A DNA stretch of 64,000 nucleotides from NCBI GenBank assembly GCA_023400235.1, contig JAEXFI010000045.1, positions 62,001 to 126,000 of the forward strand. The letters run 5' to 3'. Made by a program: the position numbers and the translations under genes. The notes under the pieces were generated by a model. It ran no database searches and was not told the origin of the DNA. It worked only from the letters and a program-made list of their open reading frames with translations. Source of the stretch: Bacillota bacterium (lineage in GTDB: Bacteria > Bacillota > Clostridia > Acetivibrionales > DSM-1351). Positions within the stretch are counted from its first letter, which is position 1, and each line of letters opens with the position of its first letter. Positions 1 to 9,225 of the stretch are shown here, one piece after another.

Positions 1-2070
1 GAAGATAAGGAATTACTGTCACAGTTGGATCTAAGGTTCAACATATATATTTCTGTCTATGACAACTGTTGCTTTGAATATGGAAATGCCAAGCAAACTC
101 TGCGGGAGCATTTCAAAAATGTAACTTTTGAGCTGTCGGAATATGATATTTCAGTAAATGCTTCCGGTGCTCTTTTGAATTACCTGGATATGACACAGAA
201 GGTAAGCTTAAGCCATATTCAAAATTTCAACTCATATAATATTGAAGAATTTATGATTCTTGATGCCGCTACCAGAAGGAATCTGGAGTTGACCGAAACC
301 ATGAGGGAAAAATCCAAGCGTGGTTCCCTTCTGTGGGTTTTGGACAAGACCATGACTTCAATGGGTGGGAGGCTGCTGAGAAAATGGATTGAACAGCCCC
401 TGGTCAATTTAGGTGATATAAAGCTAAGGCTGGAAGCAGTCAATGAATTTAAGAATAAATTTATGGCCCGTATGGAAATACGTGAAATGCTTCGCAGGGT
501 ATACGACATGGAACGGCTTATGGGCAAGGTGGTGCTGGGAAATGTAAACTGCCGGGACCTGATAGCTCTGAAAAATTCGGTAAGCCAGATACCCTATGTA
601 AAAAATACTTTGACAGACTTTCAGGCGGAACATAATATGACCTGCTGCCAGCAGTTGGACAACCTGGAGGATGTTCATCAGCTAATAGAAGCCTCCATTA
701 TGGAGGAGCCACCAATAACCATAAAAGAGGGCGGAATTATAAAAGACGGTTTTAATTCCGAGGTGGACAAGCTGAGGGAAGCTGCCACCAGGGGAAAGGA
801 CTGGGTAGCCGCTCTGGAGACCGCTGAAAGGGAAAAAACAGGTATAAAAAACCTCAAGGTAGGCTTCAACAGAGTTTTCGGTTATTACATAGAAATAACA
901 AAATCAAATCTGGCCTCTGTTCCAGAGGACTATATAAGGAAGCAAACCCTTGCCAACTGTGAGAGGTACATAACTCCCGAGCTTAAAGAGATAGAAGATA
1001 ACATACTGGGAGCAGAGGAAAAAATAGTACAGCTTGAGTACTCCTTGTTTGTTCAGATAAAGGAGGCAATTGCTGCCCAGCTCACCAGGATAAAAAGTAC
1101 TTCCAGGGCACTGGCGGAGTTGGATTCGCTTGCATCCCTGGCGGAGGTTGCTGACCGTGAAGGCTATTGTATGCCGGAGGTTTACGCAACTGATGAAATA
1201 CATATTATTGACGGCAGGCACCCGGTAGTTGAAAAAATGACAGACAAGAGCAGCTTTGTCCCAAATGACACGGTACTGGATCTGGGAGAAGACAGGCTTG
1301 CAGTGATTACAGGCCCCAACATGGCAGGAAAATCCACTTATATGAGACAGACGGCTCTTATAGTTCTTATGGCTCAAATAGGCAGTTTTGTACCTGCAAC
1401 TTCTGCAAGAATAGGACTTGTTGACAGAATATTTACGAGGGTGGGAGCGTCCGACGACCTGGCTTCAGGACAGAGTACCTTTATGGTTGAAATGTCGGAA
1501 GTGGCAAACATACTTATAAATGCTACTCAAAGAAGCCTGCTCATACTTGATGAAATAGGACGGGGTACAAGTACTTTTGACGGACTCAGCATTGCATGGG
1601 CTGTTATAGAATACATAGTAAGCAGGGAAAATCTAGGTTGCAGGACGCTTTTTGCAACTCATTACCATGAGCTTACAGAGCTTGAAGGAAAGCTTACAGG
1701 AATAAAGAATTATTGTATTACAGTAAAAGAGAAGGGTGAAGACGTCATATTTCTGAGAAAGATTATCAGGGGGGGCGCCGACGGCAGTTATGGCATACAG
1801 GTTGCAAGACTTGCGGGTGTGCCGCTTCCTGTAATTGACAGGGCCAAGGAAATCCTTCAGGAGTTGGATGCAGCCGACATAAGCAAAAATGGGAAGGCGC
1901 GCAGAATAAAGAAGCAGGTGGAGGGGCAGTTGGACTTGTTTCAAGCGGCTGCAAAGGCATCTGTTCACAATGATATACTTGAACAAGTCAAGAAGCTTGA
2001 TATTTCAAGGCTTACACCAATAGATGCAATGAATTTCCTTTACGAACTACAGAGGAAGATGAATAGTTGA
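1..2070 (+). CDS. mutS: DNA mismatch repair protein MutS (5' end outside window)
   Basis: MutS binds mismatches and, as an ATPase clamp, recruits MutL. The reading frame is open from base 1, so the TTG at 25 is not a real start and the N-terminal mismatch-binding part lies before the window; about 689 residues remain of a protein that is usually near 870. Visible parts are the connector and lever/clamp region (with the typical FGYYIEITKSN segment), the ATPase Walker A GPNMAGKST near base 1312, the Walker B LLILDEIGRGTSTFDG near base 1540, and the signature ATHYHELTEL. The small C-terminal helix-turn-helix/dimerisation region ends at 2070. mutL follows after 34 bases, so the two are almost certainly co-transcribed. 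Identification is certain. Confidence 0.97.
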   Translation, partial: EDKELLSQLDLRFNIYISVYDNCCFEYGNAKQTLREHFKNVTFELSEYDISVNASGALLNYLDMTQKVSLSHIQNFNSYNIEEFMILDAATRRNLELTETMREKSKRGSLLWVLDKTMTSMGGRLLRKWIEQPLVNLGDIKLRLEAVNEFKNKFMARMEIREMLRRVYDMERLMGKVVLGNVNCRDLIALKNSVSQIPYVKNTLTDFQAEHNMTCCQQLDNLEDVHQLIEASIMEEPPITIKEGGIIKDGFNSEVDKLREAATRGKDWVAALETAEREKTGIKNLKVGFNRVFGYYIEITKSNLASVPEDYIRKQTLANCERYITPELKEIEDNILGAEEKIVQLEYSLFVQIKEAIAAQLTRIKSTSRALAELDSLASLAEVADREGYCMPEVYATDEIHIIDGRHPVVEKMTDKSSFVPNDTVLDLGEDRLAVITGPNMAGKSTYMRQTALIVLMAQIGSFVPATSARIGLVDRIFTRVGASDDLASGQSTFMVEMSEVANILINATQRSLLILDEIGRGTSTFDGLSIAWAVIEYIVSRENLGCRTLFATHYHELTELEGKLTGIKNYCITVKEKGEDVIFLRKIIRGGADGSYGIQVARLAGVPLPVIDRAKEILQELDAADISKNGKARRIKKQVEGQLDLFQAAAKASVHNDILEQVKKLDISRLTPIDAMNFLYELQRKMNS

Positions 2071-2104
2071 TAAAACCTGCAGGAGGAATTTTGACGGAGG
2101 TTAT

Positions 2105-4150
2105 ATGGGACGCATTATTGTACTGGATGAGAATACTTCAAATAAAATAGCTGCGGGAGAAGTGGTTGAAAAGCCAGCTTCAGTAGTCAAGGAGCTGGTG
2201 GAGAACTCCATAGATGCCGGCGCCACAAGTATAACGGTGGATATAAAAAACGGAGGCATCTCATACATTAAGGTAACCGACAATGGCAGCGGCATGGATG
2301 AGGATGATGTTGAAATTGCATTTGAGCGTCATGCCACCAGTAAAATCAAGCGTGCGGAAGATTTGGATTCTGTTGTTACCATGGGTTTCAGAGGAGAGGC
2401 ACTGGCCAGCATTGCTGCCGTTTCCTCCGTAGAGCTCCAAACCAAGGCAGCAGGCAGCACTTACGGCATGTATCTGCATATCAGCGGAGGAGTAATTAAA
2501 GAGGTAAGGCAGACAGGATGTCCTGTGGGGACTACCTTTATTATACGGGACTTATTCTTCAATACGCCTGCCCGCTATAAGTTTCTAAAAAAGGATTCCA
2601 CGGAAGCGGGCTATATCTCAGACACAATTTCAAGAATTGCTCTGGGAAATCCCGGTATATCTTTCAGGCTGACCAGCGGAAAAACACTGCTTTTGCATAC
2701 TCCGGGAAATAATGATATAAAAAGTACAATTTACAGTATATATGGTAAAGAAATAATCAAGGAACTTATACCAGTCGGCTACCAGGATGAAAAATACCGG
2801 ATATCCGGCTATATTGGAAAACCAGAGGCTGCAAGGTCAAACAGAAACTATCAGTCGTTATACATAAATAAAAGATTTGTAAAAAGCAAGCTTGTAGCCT
2901 ATGCGGTTGAACAAGCCTACAACAGTATACTTATGAAGAACAGGTTCCCATTTTTCGTTTTGAGTATTGAGCTTAACCCGCTGCTGGTGGATGCAAATGT
3001 ATCACCGGCCAAGACGGAAGTCCGGTTTGCAGAGGAGAGTTTTCTGTCCAGAGCTATATATATGGCTATATCCAAGGCCCTGAGCTCAGATACCCTGTTT
3101 AATCCGGTTGCGGTTCCCAATAAGGATAGAGAGCTGTTCAAGTTTAAAAACGTGGACTCCGGTGAGCAGTATGTTCAGGAACAGCTTATACAGAAGCAGG
3201 CCAGCATTTTATCTGCCAAGCCTGCAAGTGCCGCTGTTGTGGAAAATGCCTCACTTGAGGAAGTCAGCAGTGCAAAAGCAGCTTGGAGAGCAGAGCCTGT
3301 GCAGTTATCACAGACCGGGTTCAAGGAGAGAGAAAAAGGCATTGCCAACAGCCTCAAAAGTACTATAGAGCAGGAAATAAGGAGTTTTACCGAGGCTTTG
3401 AAGCCACTTGCAAGAACGGATCTGAATGTGTCAGAGCCAAAAGGTGAATACACTTCACAAGTCTGCGGGGAATCGTTGGTAAAGGATATGCCGGTTCCAG
3501 AAAAACAGTCTCCAAACTACAAAAGTGAGCTTGAAGAGAAACTGCCTGAAACAGTAAAACCCGCTTTTGATGTGCAGTCCATGAGATATATAGGACAGGC
3601 CTTTTCAACATATATAATACTTCAGAACGGGGAGGAGCTTGTTTTAGTAGACCAGCACGCAGCCCATGAGCGTATAATATATGAAAAACTGAAAATTAAA
3701 TATGAAGAGCAGGAAAATAACTCGCAGCTGCTGCTGGAACCTGTTGTTATTCAGCTCCAAGCCCTGGAACTCGGCGAAGTTAGTGCAAGACAGGAGATGC
3801 TTGAAAAACTGGGATTTATCTTTGAGGATTTTGGAAATAATTCTATTATAATAAGAGGAATACCAACTTTGCTGGAGGGTTATTCTCCAAAAGATGTATT
3901 TCTGGAGTTAACAGATAAAATGCTGACCTCCCTCAAACCTTTATCTACCCCCCTTGCAGATGAGATAATACACACCATAGCCTGCAAGGCTGCTGTAAAA
4001 GCAAATAAGCGTCTGGACGGAAGTGAGGTGGACAGTCTGCTTGCTGAACTGTCCGCAGCAGGCAGCAGATATACCTGCCCCCATGGAAGGCCCACCGTTA
4101 TAAGACTTACTAAATATGAAATAGAAAAGATGTTTAAAAGGATAGTTTAA
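2105..4150 (+). CDS. mutL: DNA mismatch repair protein MutL
   Basis: MutL links MutS to strand removal. The N-terminal GHKL ATPase shows the expected motifs (ENSIDAGA, DNGSGM, GFRGEALASI). A poorly conserved linker covers roughly residues 335-490, and the C-terminal dimerisation domain follows. The C-terminal domain has the DQHAAHERIIYE metal-binding motif (DQHA-x2-E-x4-E), plus ACK and CPHGRP elements, so this is a nicking-endonuclease type MutL as in Bacillus, as expected for an organism without MutH. The start is ATG 2105 with GGAGG at 2096-2100. 681 aa is a normal length. miaA follows after 20 bases. Confidence 0.97.
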   Translation: MGRIIVLDENTSNKIAAGEVVEKPASVVKELVENSIDAGATSITVDIKNGGISYIKVTDNGSGMDEDDVEIAFERHATSKIKRAEDLDSVVTMGFRGEALASIAAVSSVELQTKAAGSTYGMYLHISGGVIKEVRQTGCPVGTTFIIRDLFFNTPARYKFLKKDSTEAGYISDTISRIALGNPGISFRLTSGKTLLLHTPGNNDIKSTIYSIYGKEIIKELIPVGYQDEKYRISGYIGKPEAARSNRNYQSLYINKRFVKSKLVAYAVEQAYNSILMKNRFPFFVLSIELNPLLVDANVSPAKTEVRFAEESFLSRAIYMAISKALSSDTLFNPVAVPNKDRELFKFKNVDSGEQYVQEQLIQKQASILSAKPASAAVVENASLEEVSSAKAAWRAEPVQLSQTGFKEREKGIANSLKSTIEQEIRSFTEALKPLARTDLNVSEPKGEYTSQVCGESLVKDMPVPEKQSPNYKSELEEKLPETVKPAFDVQSMRYIGQAFSTYIILQNGEELVLVDQHAAHERIIYEKLKIKYEEQENNSQLLLEPVVIQLQALELGEVSARQEMLEKLGFIFEDFGNNSIIIRGIPTLLEGYSPKDVFLELTDKMLTSLKPLSTPLADEIIHTIACKAAVKANKRLDGSEVDSLLAELSAAGSRYTCPHGRPTVIRLTKYEIEKMFKRIV

Positions 4151-4170
4151 CAGGAGGCGTCAGGAAAATA

Positions 4171-5106
4171 ATGAAACAGGTTATAGTAATAGTAGGCCCC
4201 ACTGCTTCCGGAAAAACCAAGCTATCAATAGAACTGGCAAAACGTCTGAATGGAGAGATAATATCTGCCGACTCCATGCAGGTATATAAATATATGGACA
4301 TAGGTACTGCAAAGCCAAAGGCGGACGAAATGCAGGGAATAAAGCATTATCTTATTGATGAAATTCTTCCCAGCCAGGAGTTTAATGTTGTAAGGTTTAA
4401 GGAATTGGCGGAAAAATATGTGGAAGAAATAATCGAGAAGGATAAACAGCCTGTTATTGCAGGAGGAACAGGGCTTTATATCAGCTCCCTGGTCAATAAT
4501 TTCAATTTTAGTGAGACAGAGTGTGATTGGGAGCTTAGAAAACAACTGAGCACCGAGGCGGAGCAAAAAGGCCCGGGATATATATATGAAAAATTGAAGC
4601 AGGTGGATTCGGCAGCTGCCGCAGCAATTCATCCAAACAACGTAAAGCGGGTAATCAGGGCATTGGAGGTATTCTTTCAGACACAGAAGCCCATAAGCTA
4701 TCACAATGAAAAATCCAGGGAGATTCCACCTAGATATAAGTATATTATGCTAGGGCTGACCATGGAACGGGACAAGCTATATGACAGGATAAACAAAAGA
4801 GTGGATATTATGCTTGAAAACGGCCTTGTTAATGAAGTCAGAAGACTGGTTGACCTGGGTTTTTCCGATTCCATAACCTCCATGCAGGGAATAGGCTATA
4901 AGGAAATATTGTATTACCTGAGAAATGAAATAACACTTGAGGAAGCAACAGAATTAATTAAGCGGGAATCCAGAAGGTATGCCAAAAGGCAATTGACATG
5001 GTTTAAAAGAATCAATGAAATAAAATGGTTTAGTATAGATAATTCTGGAAATACTAATACTATAATTGAAGAGGTTATAGCCTATATAAGAAGCCATAGT
5101 ACGTAA
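4171..5106 (+). CDS. miaA: tRNA dimethylallyltransferase MiaA
   Basis: MiaA transfers a dimethylallyl group to A37 of tRNAs that read UNN codons. The P-loop GPTASGKTKLSIELA lies at the N-terminus, followed by the DSMQVYKYMDIGTAKP substrate loop and the GGTGLY motif. The C-terminal half has RRYAKRQLTWFKR, typical of the family. The length (311 aa) is normal. An AGGAGG ribosome-binding site lies about 14 bases before ATG 4171. It is placed in the usual clostridial order mutS-mutL-miaA-hfq. Confidence 0.97.
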   Translation: MKQVIVIVGPTASGKTKLSIELAKRLNGEIISADSMQVYKYMDIGTAKPKADEMQGIKHYLIDEILPSQEFNVVRFKELAEKYVEEIIEKDKQPVIAGGTGLYISSLVNNFNFSETECDWELRKQLSTEAEQKGPGYIYEKLKQVDSAAAAAIHPNNVKRVIRALEVFFQTQKPISYHNEKSREIPPRYKYIMLGLTMERDKLYDRINKRVDIMLENGLVNEVRRLVDLGFSDSITSMQGIGYKEILYYLRNEITLEEATELIKRESRRYAKRQLTWFKRINEIKWFSIDNSGNTNTIIEEVIAYIRSHST

Positions 5107-5144
5107 CTTTAGGGTTTTTAGTACTATATTCTTATTGCATGTAC

Positions 5145-5153
5145 TGGTATAAT
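5145..5153 (+). promoter_or_regulatory. Extended -10 promoter candidate for hfq
   Basis: TGGTATAAT (TGnTATAAT form) lies in the 173-base gap between miaA and hfq. No good -35 is seen 17 bases upstream. It would let hfq be transcribed separately from the repair genes. Confidence 0.4.
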
Positions 5154-5279
5154 CTAGTAAAATAAAACTGTATGTATGTCTTCATTGTTAATACTTTGAT
5201 TTTGGGGGCAGGTAGAGAGTTGGTTCACAGTAAATGAATCAACCGGATAATTATATATAAAACAAAGGAGAGGATTACT

Positions 5280-5522
5280 TTGGTAAAGAATACTATCAAT
5301 TTGCAGGACATTTTTTTAAATCAGGTGAGAAAAGAGCACATAGCGGTTACAATCTACCTGACGAATGGATTTCAGTTAAAGGGAATGGTTAAGGGGTTTG
5401 ACAATTTTACAGTTGTACTTGACAGCGACGGAAAGCAGCAGCTTGTATATAAACATGCTATTTCTACAATCAGCCCAATGAAAGTTGTAAATCTCATATT
5501 TAATGAACAGATGAAGGAATAA
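5280..5522 (+). CDS. hfq: RNA chaperone Hfq
   Basis: Hfq is a hexameric Sm-like RNA-binding protein. The 80-aa product has the Sm1 region (NLQDIFLNQVRKEHIAVTIY, TNGFQLKG, FDNFTVVL) and a Sm2 KHAISTISP motif (usual form Y/FKHAIST), with the short C-terminal tail typical of Gram-positives. The start is TTG 5280, preceded by AAAGGAGAGG. No earlier in-frame start has a ribosome-binding site. A hairpin terminator follows at 5586. Confidence 0.95.
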   Translation: MVKNTINLQDIFLNQVRKEHIAVTIYLTNGFQLKGMVKGFDNFTVVLDSDGKQQLVYKHAISTISPMKVVNLIFNEQMKE

Positions 5523-5585
5523 TCCAGTTCTACATAGTTTATAACTATCATTTGAAATGGAAAATGCAGTTTAAGATATTAAGAA

Positions 5586-5629
5586 GACTTCCATACTATA
5601 TTATTTTATTAGTATTGGAAGTTTTTTAT
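5586..5629 (+). terminator. Rho-independent terminator of hfq
   Basis: The left arm ACTTCCATACTA (5587-5598) pairs with TAGTATTGGAAGT (5610-5622) with one bulged base. A T-run follows. Confidence 0.8.
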
Positions 5630-5736
5630 TTGATAATAAAAACATAAATTAAAAGGCATAGGGGATGAAGGCTGGATATAAATATGAAACTTGCCTGTCC
5701 AAATAAGTTCAGCTGATCAAAATAAATTAGTTCCAG

Positions 5737-5762
5737 GCAAAATCCTGCTTAAATGCAGGATT
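5737..5762 (-). terminator. Possible lexA terminator
   Basis: The inverted repeat AATCCTGC/GCAGGATT (5741-5748/5755-5762), read on the minus strand, is followed by only four T. It lies about 70 bases after the lexA stop codon. Confidence 0.45.
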
Positions 5763-5830
5763 CACCATAAAGTAACAATAATGGGACAGCAGCTCCGCTG
5801 AAGTATTAGTTTCTTGAAGAGCCGCCAGTT

Positions 5831-6484
5831 TTACATCTTTCTGAAAACACCTATCACTTTTCCTATGATGGACACATTGTCCTTGACTATAATAGGGTCA
5901 AGCCTGCTGTTCTCTGGCTGAAGCCTGATGAAATCCTTCTCCTTGAAAAAGGTCTTGCAGGTGGCCTCGTCTCCAAGTAATGCGACAACTATATCTCCGT
6001 TGTTTGCTGTCTGCTGCTGTCTTACCAGAACAAAATCCTTATCCAGTATTCCGGCTTCTATCATACTGTCACCTTGAACCCTGAGCATAAAAGCACTGCT
6101 GTTCTGAACAAAGTCTACCGGCAAAGGGAAGGTATCTGTTATATTTTCCACTGCAAGAATAGGCTGACCGGCAGCAACCTTGCCAACCACAGGTACTTCA
6201 ACCATCTCACGGGAGGTAAAATAACCTTCGCTTTGACTGGAGCCTGCCGGTTTTTTGTTTTTATCTGATTTATTTAGAATTTTTATCGCTCTCGGCTTAG
6301 TAGGGTCCTTCTGAAGTACACCACTTTCATTTAATTTCTCAAGATAAGCGTGTACGGTAGAGGTAGACTTAAAACCAACCGCAGCACATATCTCCCTGAC
6401 TGAAGGGGGATAACCGTTTTCGATAACGCACTTGTTGACATAGTCAAGAATTTCCTGCTGCTTTGTAGAGTTCTTTTTAGCCAT
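5831..6484 (-). CDS. lexA: SOS repressor LexA
   Basis: LexA represses the SOS regulon and cleaves itself when RecA filaments form. The N-terminal winged-helix domain (TKQQEILDYVNKCVIENGYPP... VREICAAVGFKSTSTVHAYL) is followed by a linker and an S24 peptidase domain. The Ala-Gly cleavage bond is in KVAAGQPIL, the catalytic Ser in VQGDSMIEAG and the catalytic Lys in EATCKTFF. I place the start at ATG 6484 (MAKKNSTKQQE, 217 aa) because AGGAGG lies at 6490-6495; the longer reading from 6529 has no such support. It is divergent from the YneA-like gene. Confidence 0.96.
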   Translation of the reverse strand: MAKKNSTKQQEILDYVNKCVIENGYPPSVREICAAVGFKSTSTVHAYLEKLNESGVLQKDPTKPRAIKILNKSDKNKKPAGSSQSEGYFTSREMVEVPVVGKVAAGQPILAVENITDTFPLPVDFVQNSSAFMLRVQGDSMIEAGILDKDFVLVRQQQTANNGDIVVALLGDEATCKTFFKEKDFIRLQPENSRLDPIIVKDNVSIIGKVIGVFRKM

Positions 6485-6517
6485 ATAAACCTCCTGATTT
6501 ATGTAGTTTTCAACGTT

Positions 6518-6546
6518 AGTATAGCACACACAATTATAAAAATCAA
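6518..6546 (-). promoter_or_regulatory. lexA promoter
   Basis: On the minus strand, TTGATT (6541-6546) and TATACT (6518-6523) are separated by 17 bases, upstream of the lexA ribosome-binding site. The SOS boxes lie about 40 bases upstream of the -35. Confidence 0.65.
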
Positions 6547-6575
6547 ACTAATGTTCGAAAATTTTAAAAATCATA

Positions 6576-6605
6576 TTGACAAAAGGAACATCTGTTCGTT
6601 AATAT
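6576..6605 (+). promoter_or_regulatory. Promoter of the YneA-like gene
   Basis: TTGACA (6576-6581) and TAATAT (6600-6605) are 18 bases apart. The first SOS box lies inside the spacer, so bound LexA would block polymerase directly. Confidence 0.7.
6586..6597. promoter_or_regulatory. LexA-binding SOS box 1
   Basis: GAACATCTGTTC. The flanked minus-strand form CGAACAGATGTTCC matches the Gram-positive SOS box consensus CGAACRNRYGTTYC at every position. It sits between the divergent lexA and yneA-like genes. Confidence 0.9.
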
Positions 6606-6614
6606 ATATGTATA

Positions 6615-6626
6615 GAACAGATGTTC
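6615..6626. promoter_or_regulatory. LexA-binding SOS box 2
   Basis: GAACAGATGTTC, 29 bases centre to centre from box 1. It lies around the expected transcription start and ends just before the ribosome-binding site of the YneA-like gene. Confidence 0.88.
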
Positions 6627-6638
6627 GGAGGGGCGTTT

Positions 6639-6944
6639 ATGAACACAGTTATTAATAAGAAAAAATACATACTGAAAAATAGAGCAAGGTTTTTTACTTT
6701 TTTATTTACTGTATCTCTTATAGTATTTATTATTGTTTATACAGCCAGTGTTTCTGGGTATGCCCAGCCCAGCTACCAAACAGTGACTGTACGTTCGGGC
6801 GATTCCTTGTGGTCTATTGCCCGGGAGCATTGTGATAAAAGCCGCGATATCAGGAAATATATCTATAATTTAAAGAAGATAAATAATATGGATTCTTCTT
6901 TACTAATAATGGATACCAATTTATTGATACCTGTGGAAGAGTGA
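6639..6944 (+). CDS. yneA: LysM protein, YneA-like SOS cell-division inhibitor
   Basis: A 101-aa protein with one N-terminal membrane segment (about residues 20-40, TFLFTVSLIVFIIVYTA) and one C-terminal LysM domain starting YQTVTVRSGDSLWSIAREH. This is the size and layout of Bacillus YneA, which delays division after DNA damage and is likewise divergent from lexA. Two SOS boxes overlap its promoter. I use ATG 6639 because GGAGGGG at 6627-6633 is correctly spaced; the in-frame ATG 6621 lies inside SOS box 2. The YneA assignment rests on size, context and operator, not on strong sequence identity. Confidence 0.82.
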   Translation: MNTVINKKKYILKNRARFFTFLFTVSLIVFIIVYTASVSGYAQPSYQTVTVRSGDSLWSIAREHCDKSRDIRKYIYNLKKINNMDSSLLIMDTNLLIPVEE

Positions 6945-6984
6945 CTTTTAATTTTTGACAATATTATTTATTCGGCCCTTTTAT

Positions 6985-7013
6985 TTGACAATTGCATATT
7001 GCGGTAGTATCAT
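6985..7013 (+). promoter_or_regulatory. Promoter of the hydrogenase-like operon
   Basis: TTGACA (6985-6990), 17-base spacer, TATCAT (7008-7013), about 50 bases before the first start codon of the six-gene operon. Confidence 0.65.
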
Positions 7014-7064
7014 AGATGCTGTATTTATCAAGCTTTACTTGATTTTCCTGGAGGTATTTGATTT

Positions 7065-9131
7065 ATGTCAGCAGATTATTTGACTATAATTTTTATAGTA
7101 TGCATTGGTTTATATTTTTCAGGAGCAATTTCTGCATTGGCTGCACACTCAAAACCAAATGTTTCCAACTTCATATCAAATACATTATCATTCCTGGCAG
7201 GAAGTTTACTCAGTATATCTGTAATTATAAAGCTTATTTTTTTGAAGAGTTTCAATATAACCTTTGATATACATAACAATATTCCATTTTTGAATTTAAC
7301 CTTTAAAATTGATAATCTATCTGCTTTCTTTCTTCTCATTATCGGAATTGTCTCTTCAATAGTATCCATTTATTCGTTTACTTACATGAAGCATTTTTTC
7401 TATAAAAAAAGTATAGGTATCTTTGGAGCTCTTTATAATCTTTTTATTCTATCTATGGTGCTTTTGGCTTCAAGCAACAATATTTTACTTTTTCTTGTGC
7501 TGTGGGAATTGATGTCACTGCTTTCATATTTTCTTGTAATATACGAACATGAAAAAGATGAGGTTCACAAGGCAGGAAGAACTTACATTATTATGACATA
7601 TACGGGGACTGCATTCATAACGGCTGCCTTTCTGTTGATGGCTTATTTTACAAAAAGTTTTGAACTTTCTGCGATTTCGTCAGAGCTTATACCAAAAGGA
7701 TATGCAGATTTAATATATGTGTTCCTTCTGCTGGGTTTTGGTACAAAGGCTGGTATAATACCTATGCATATATGGCTTCCTTATGCTTATACCGAGGCTC
7801 CTGGCAATGTTGCCGCCATAATGTCGGCTGCTATGAAAAAGCTTTCGGTTTACGGTCTTCTCAGGATAGTTTTCTTTGTATTGCCTGAAAATGCATTATG
7901 GTGGGGAGTATTAACCCTGATCATTGGAACTGTATCCGCAGTGTTTGGAATTGCCTATTCTGTGGCTTCTACCATAAATATCAAAAGATTGCTTTCTTAT
8001 TCCAGTATAGAAAATATGGGCATGATTTTCTGTGGCATGGGAGTAATGCTTATAGCCAGAGCATCTGGGAATTCTTTTTTACTCTCCCTGGCTTTGACGG
8101 CAGTACTGCTGCATTCTTTAAATCATGCTCTGTTCAAGTCCTTGCTGTTTATGGGTGCAGGAGCCGTCCAACACATTACAGGGACCAGAAATATGGAAAA
8201 GCTTGGAGGACTCATAAAAAAGATGCCATATGCCGCCGTTTTTATATTTGCAGGCTGTCTGGCTATCTCTGCCGTACCTCCGTTTAATGGGTTTGCAAGT
8301 GAGTACCTTGTTTTTCAGTCTATTATAAATAGTATTGTCTGGTTTGTTCCTTCAAGACAGTTTCCAATAGTTATCCTATTGGTAATCGTGACTGCATGTC
8401 TTGCTATTACAGGTGCACTTGTGGCCTTCAGCTATGTTAAGCTTTTTGGAATATCTTTTTTGGGAATACCCAGAAGTCCCCAGGCTGAAGGGGCTAGCGA
8501 GCCTGAAAAACCAATGCTGGTGGCCATGGCAATAGCGTCATTGTTATGCATAGTTACCGGTATCGGTATAAATCCTGTTATAAAGCTGATTGATAATGTT
8601 TCTGCAGAGCTGATTAATATCAAGCTGCTGGACATGGACTGGTCGCTGAAGGATTTTATGCACTATCCTCTGAAAGATGGAAGTTTGAGTATTTCAACTG
8701 GTCTGATTGCAGGTTTGATAGCTATCATGGCTTCAATCGTACTGGCTGCGGTATTGATATTGAGAAAACGGACCACAGTGCAAAAATATAATACCTGGGA
8801 TTGCGGCTTTACAAAATTGACCCCCAAAATGCAGTATTCTGCTATTGGTTTTTCAAAGTCAGTAAGAATAGTGTTCAGAGGACTTTTCAAGCCAAACCGT
8901 GAGTTGGTTGTAACAGAGGGCTCTGGTCCTTATTATATGAAAAAAGGAAATTATGTACTTTCAACTGAGAAGGTAATAGAAAAATACTTATATAAGCCGT
9001 TGATTCTGGCCATCCTGAATTTTTCAAGGAAAACAAGATATAAGATACAAACTGGCAGTGTACATGTGTACTTAATGTATTTTTTCTGTGCACTTGTGTT
9101 GATGCTTCTATATTATAGTTTTGCCGCATGA
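7065..9131 (+). CDS. Antiporter-like membrane subunit, HyfB type
   Basis: A 688-aa polytopic protein of the NuoL/M/N-MrpA family, the ion-pumping arm of complex I and group 4 hydrogenases. The conserved core is LWELMSLLSYFLVIYEHE near residues 145-165 and LGFGTKAGIIPMHIWLPYAY near 220-240, with KKLSVYGLLRI after it and a conserved HSLNHALFKSLLFMGAG further on. The length and long C-terminal part fit HyfB/HycC rather than NuoL. ATG 7065 follows TGGAGG. First gene of the operon. Confidence 0.85.
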   Translation: MSADYLTIIFIVCIGLYFSGAISALAAHSKPNVSNFISNTLSFLAGSLLSISVIIKLIFLKSFNITFDIHNNIPFLNLTFKIDNLSAFFLLIIGIVSSIVSIYSFTYMKHFFYKKSIGIFGALYNLFILSMVLLASSNNILLFLVLWELMSLLSYFLVIYEHEKDEVHKAGRTYIIMTYTGTAFITAAFLLMAYFTKSFELSAISSELIPKGYADLIYVFLLLGFGTKAGIIPMHIWLPYAYTEAPGNVAAIMSAAMKKLSVYGLLRIVFFVLPENALWWGVLTLIIGTVSAVFGIAYSVASTINIKRLLSYSSIENMGMIFCGMGVMLIARASGNSFLLSLALTAVLLHSLNHALFKSLLFMGAGAVQHITGTRNMEKLGGLIKKMPYAAVFIFAGCLAISAVPPFNGFASEYLVFQSIINSIVWFVPSRQFPIVILLVIVTACLAITGALVAFSYVKLFGISFLGIPRSPQAEGASEPEKPMLVAMAIASLLCIVTGIGINPVIKLIDNVSAELINIKLLDMDWSLKDFMHYPLKDGSLSISTGLIAGLIAIMASIVLAAVLILRKRTTVQKYNTWDCGFTKLTPKMQYSAIGFSKSVRIVFRGLFKPNRELVVTEGSGPYYMKKGNYVLSTEKVIEKYLYKPLILAILNFSRKTRYKIQTGSVHVYLMYFFCALVLMLLYYSFAA

Positions 9132-9225
9132 CAGGGCAGCAGTCTGAAATGGATATCAGGCAGTCTGTCAGTATTAGCAGTGGTTATGGTATTTTTATCA
9201 GATTACAGATTTGGGGATGCGTAAA

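Larger units (their letters stand above)
5523..5830. other. Convergent intergenic region hfq/lexA
   Basis: This 308-base region holds no gene. It carries the hfq terminator at 5586-5629 and, on the other strand, a smaller hairpin at 5741-5762 that may end the lexA transcript. The rest is AT-rich with no recognised element. Confidence 0.6.
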
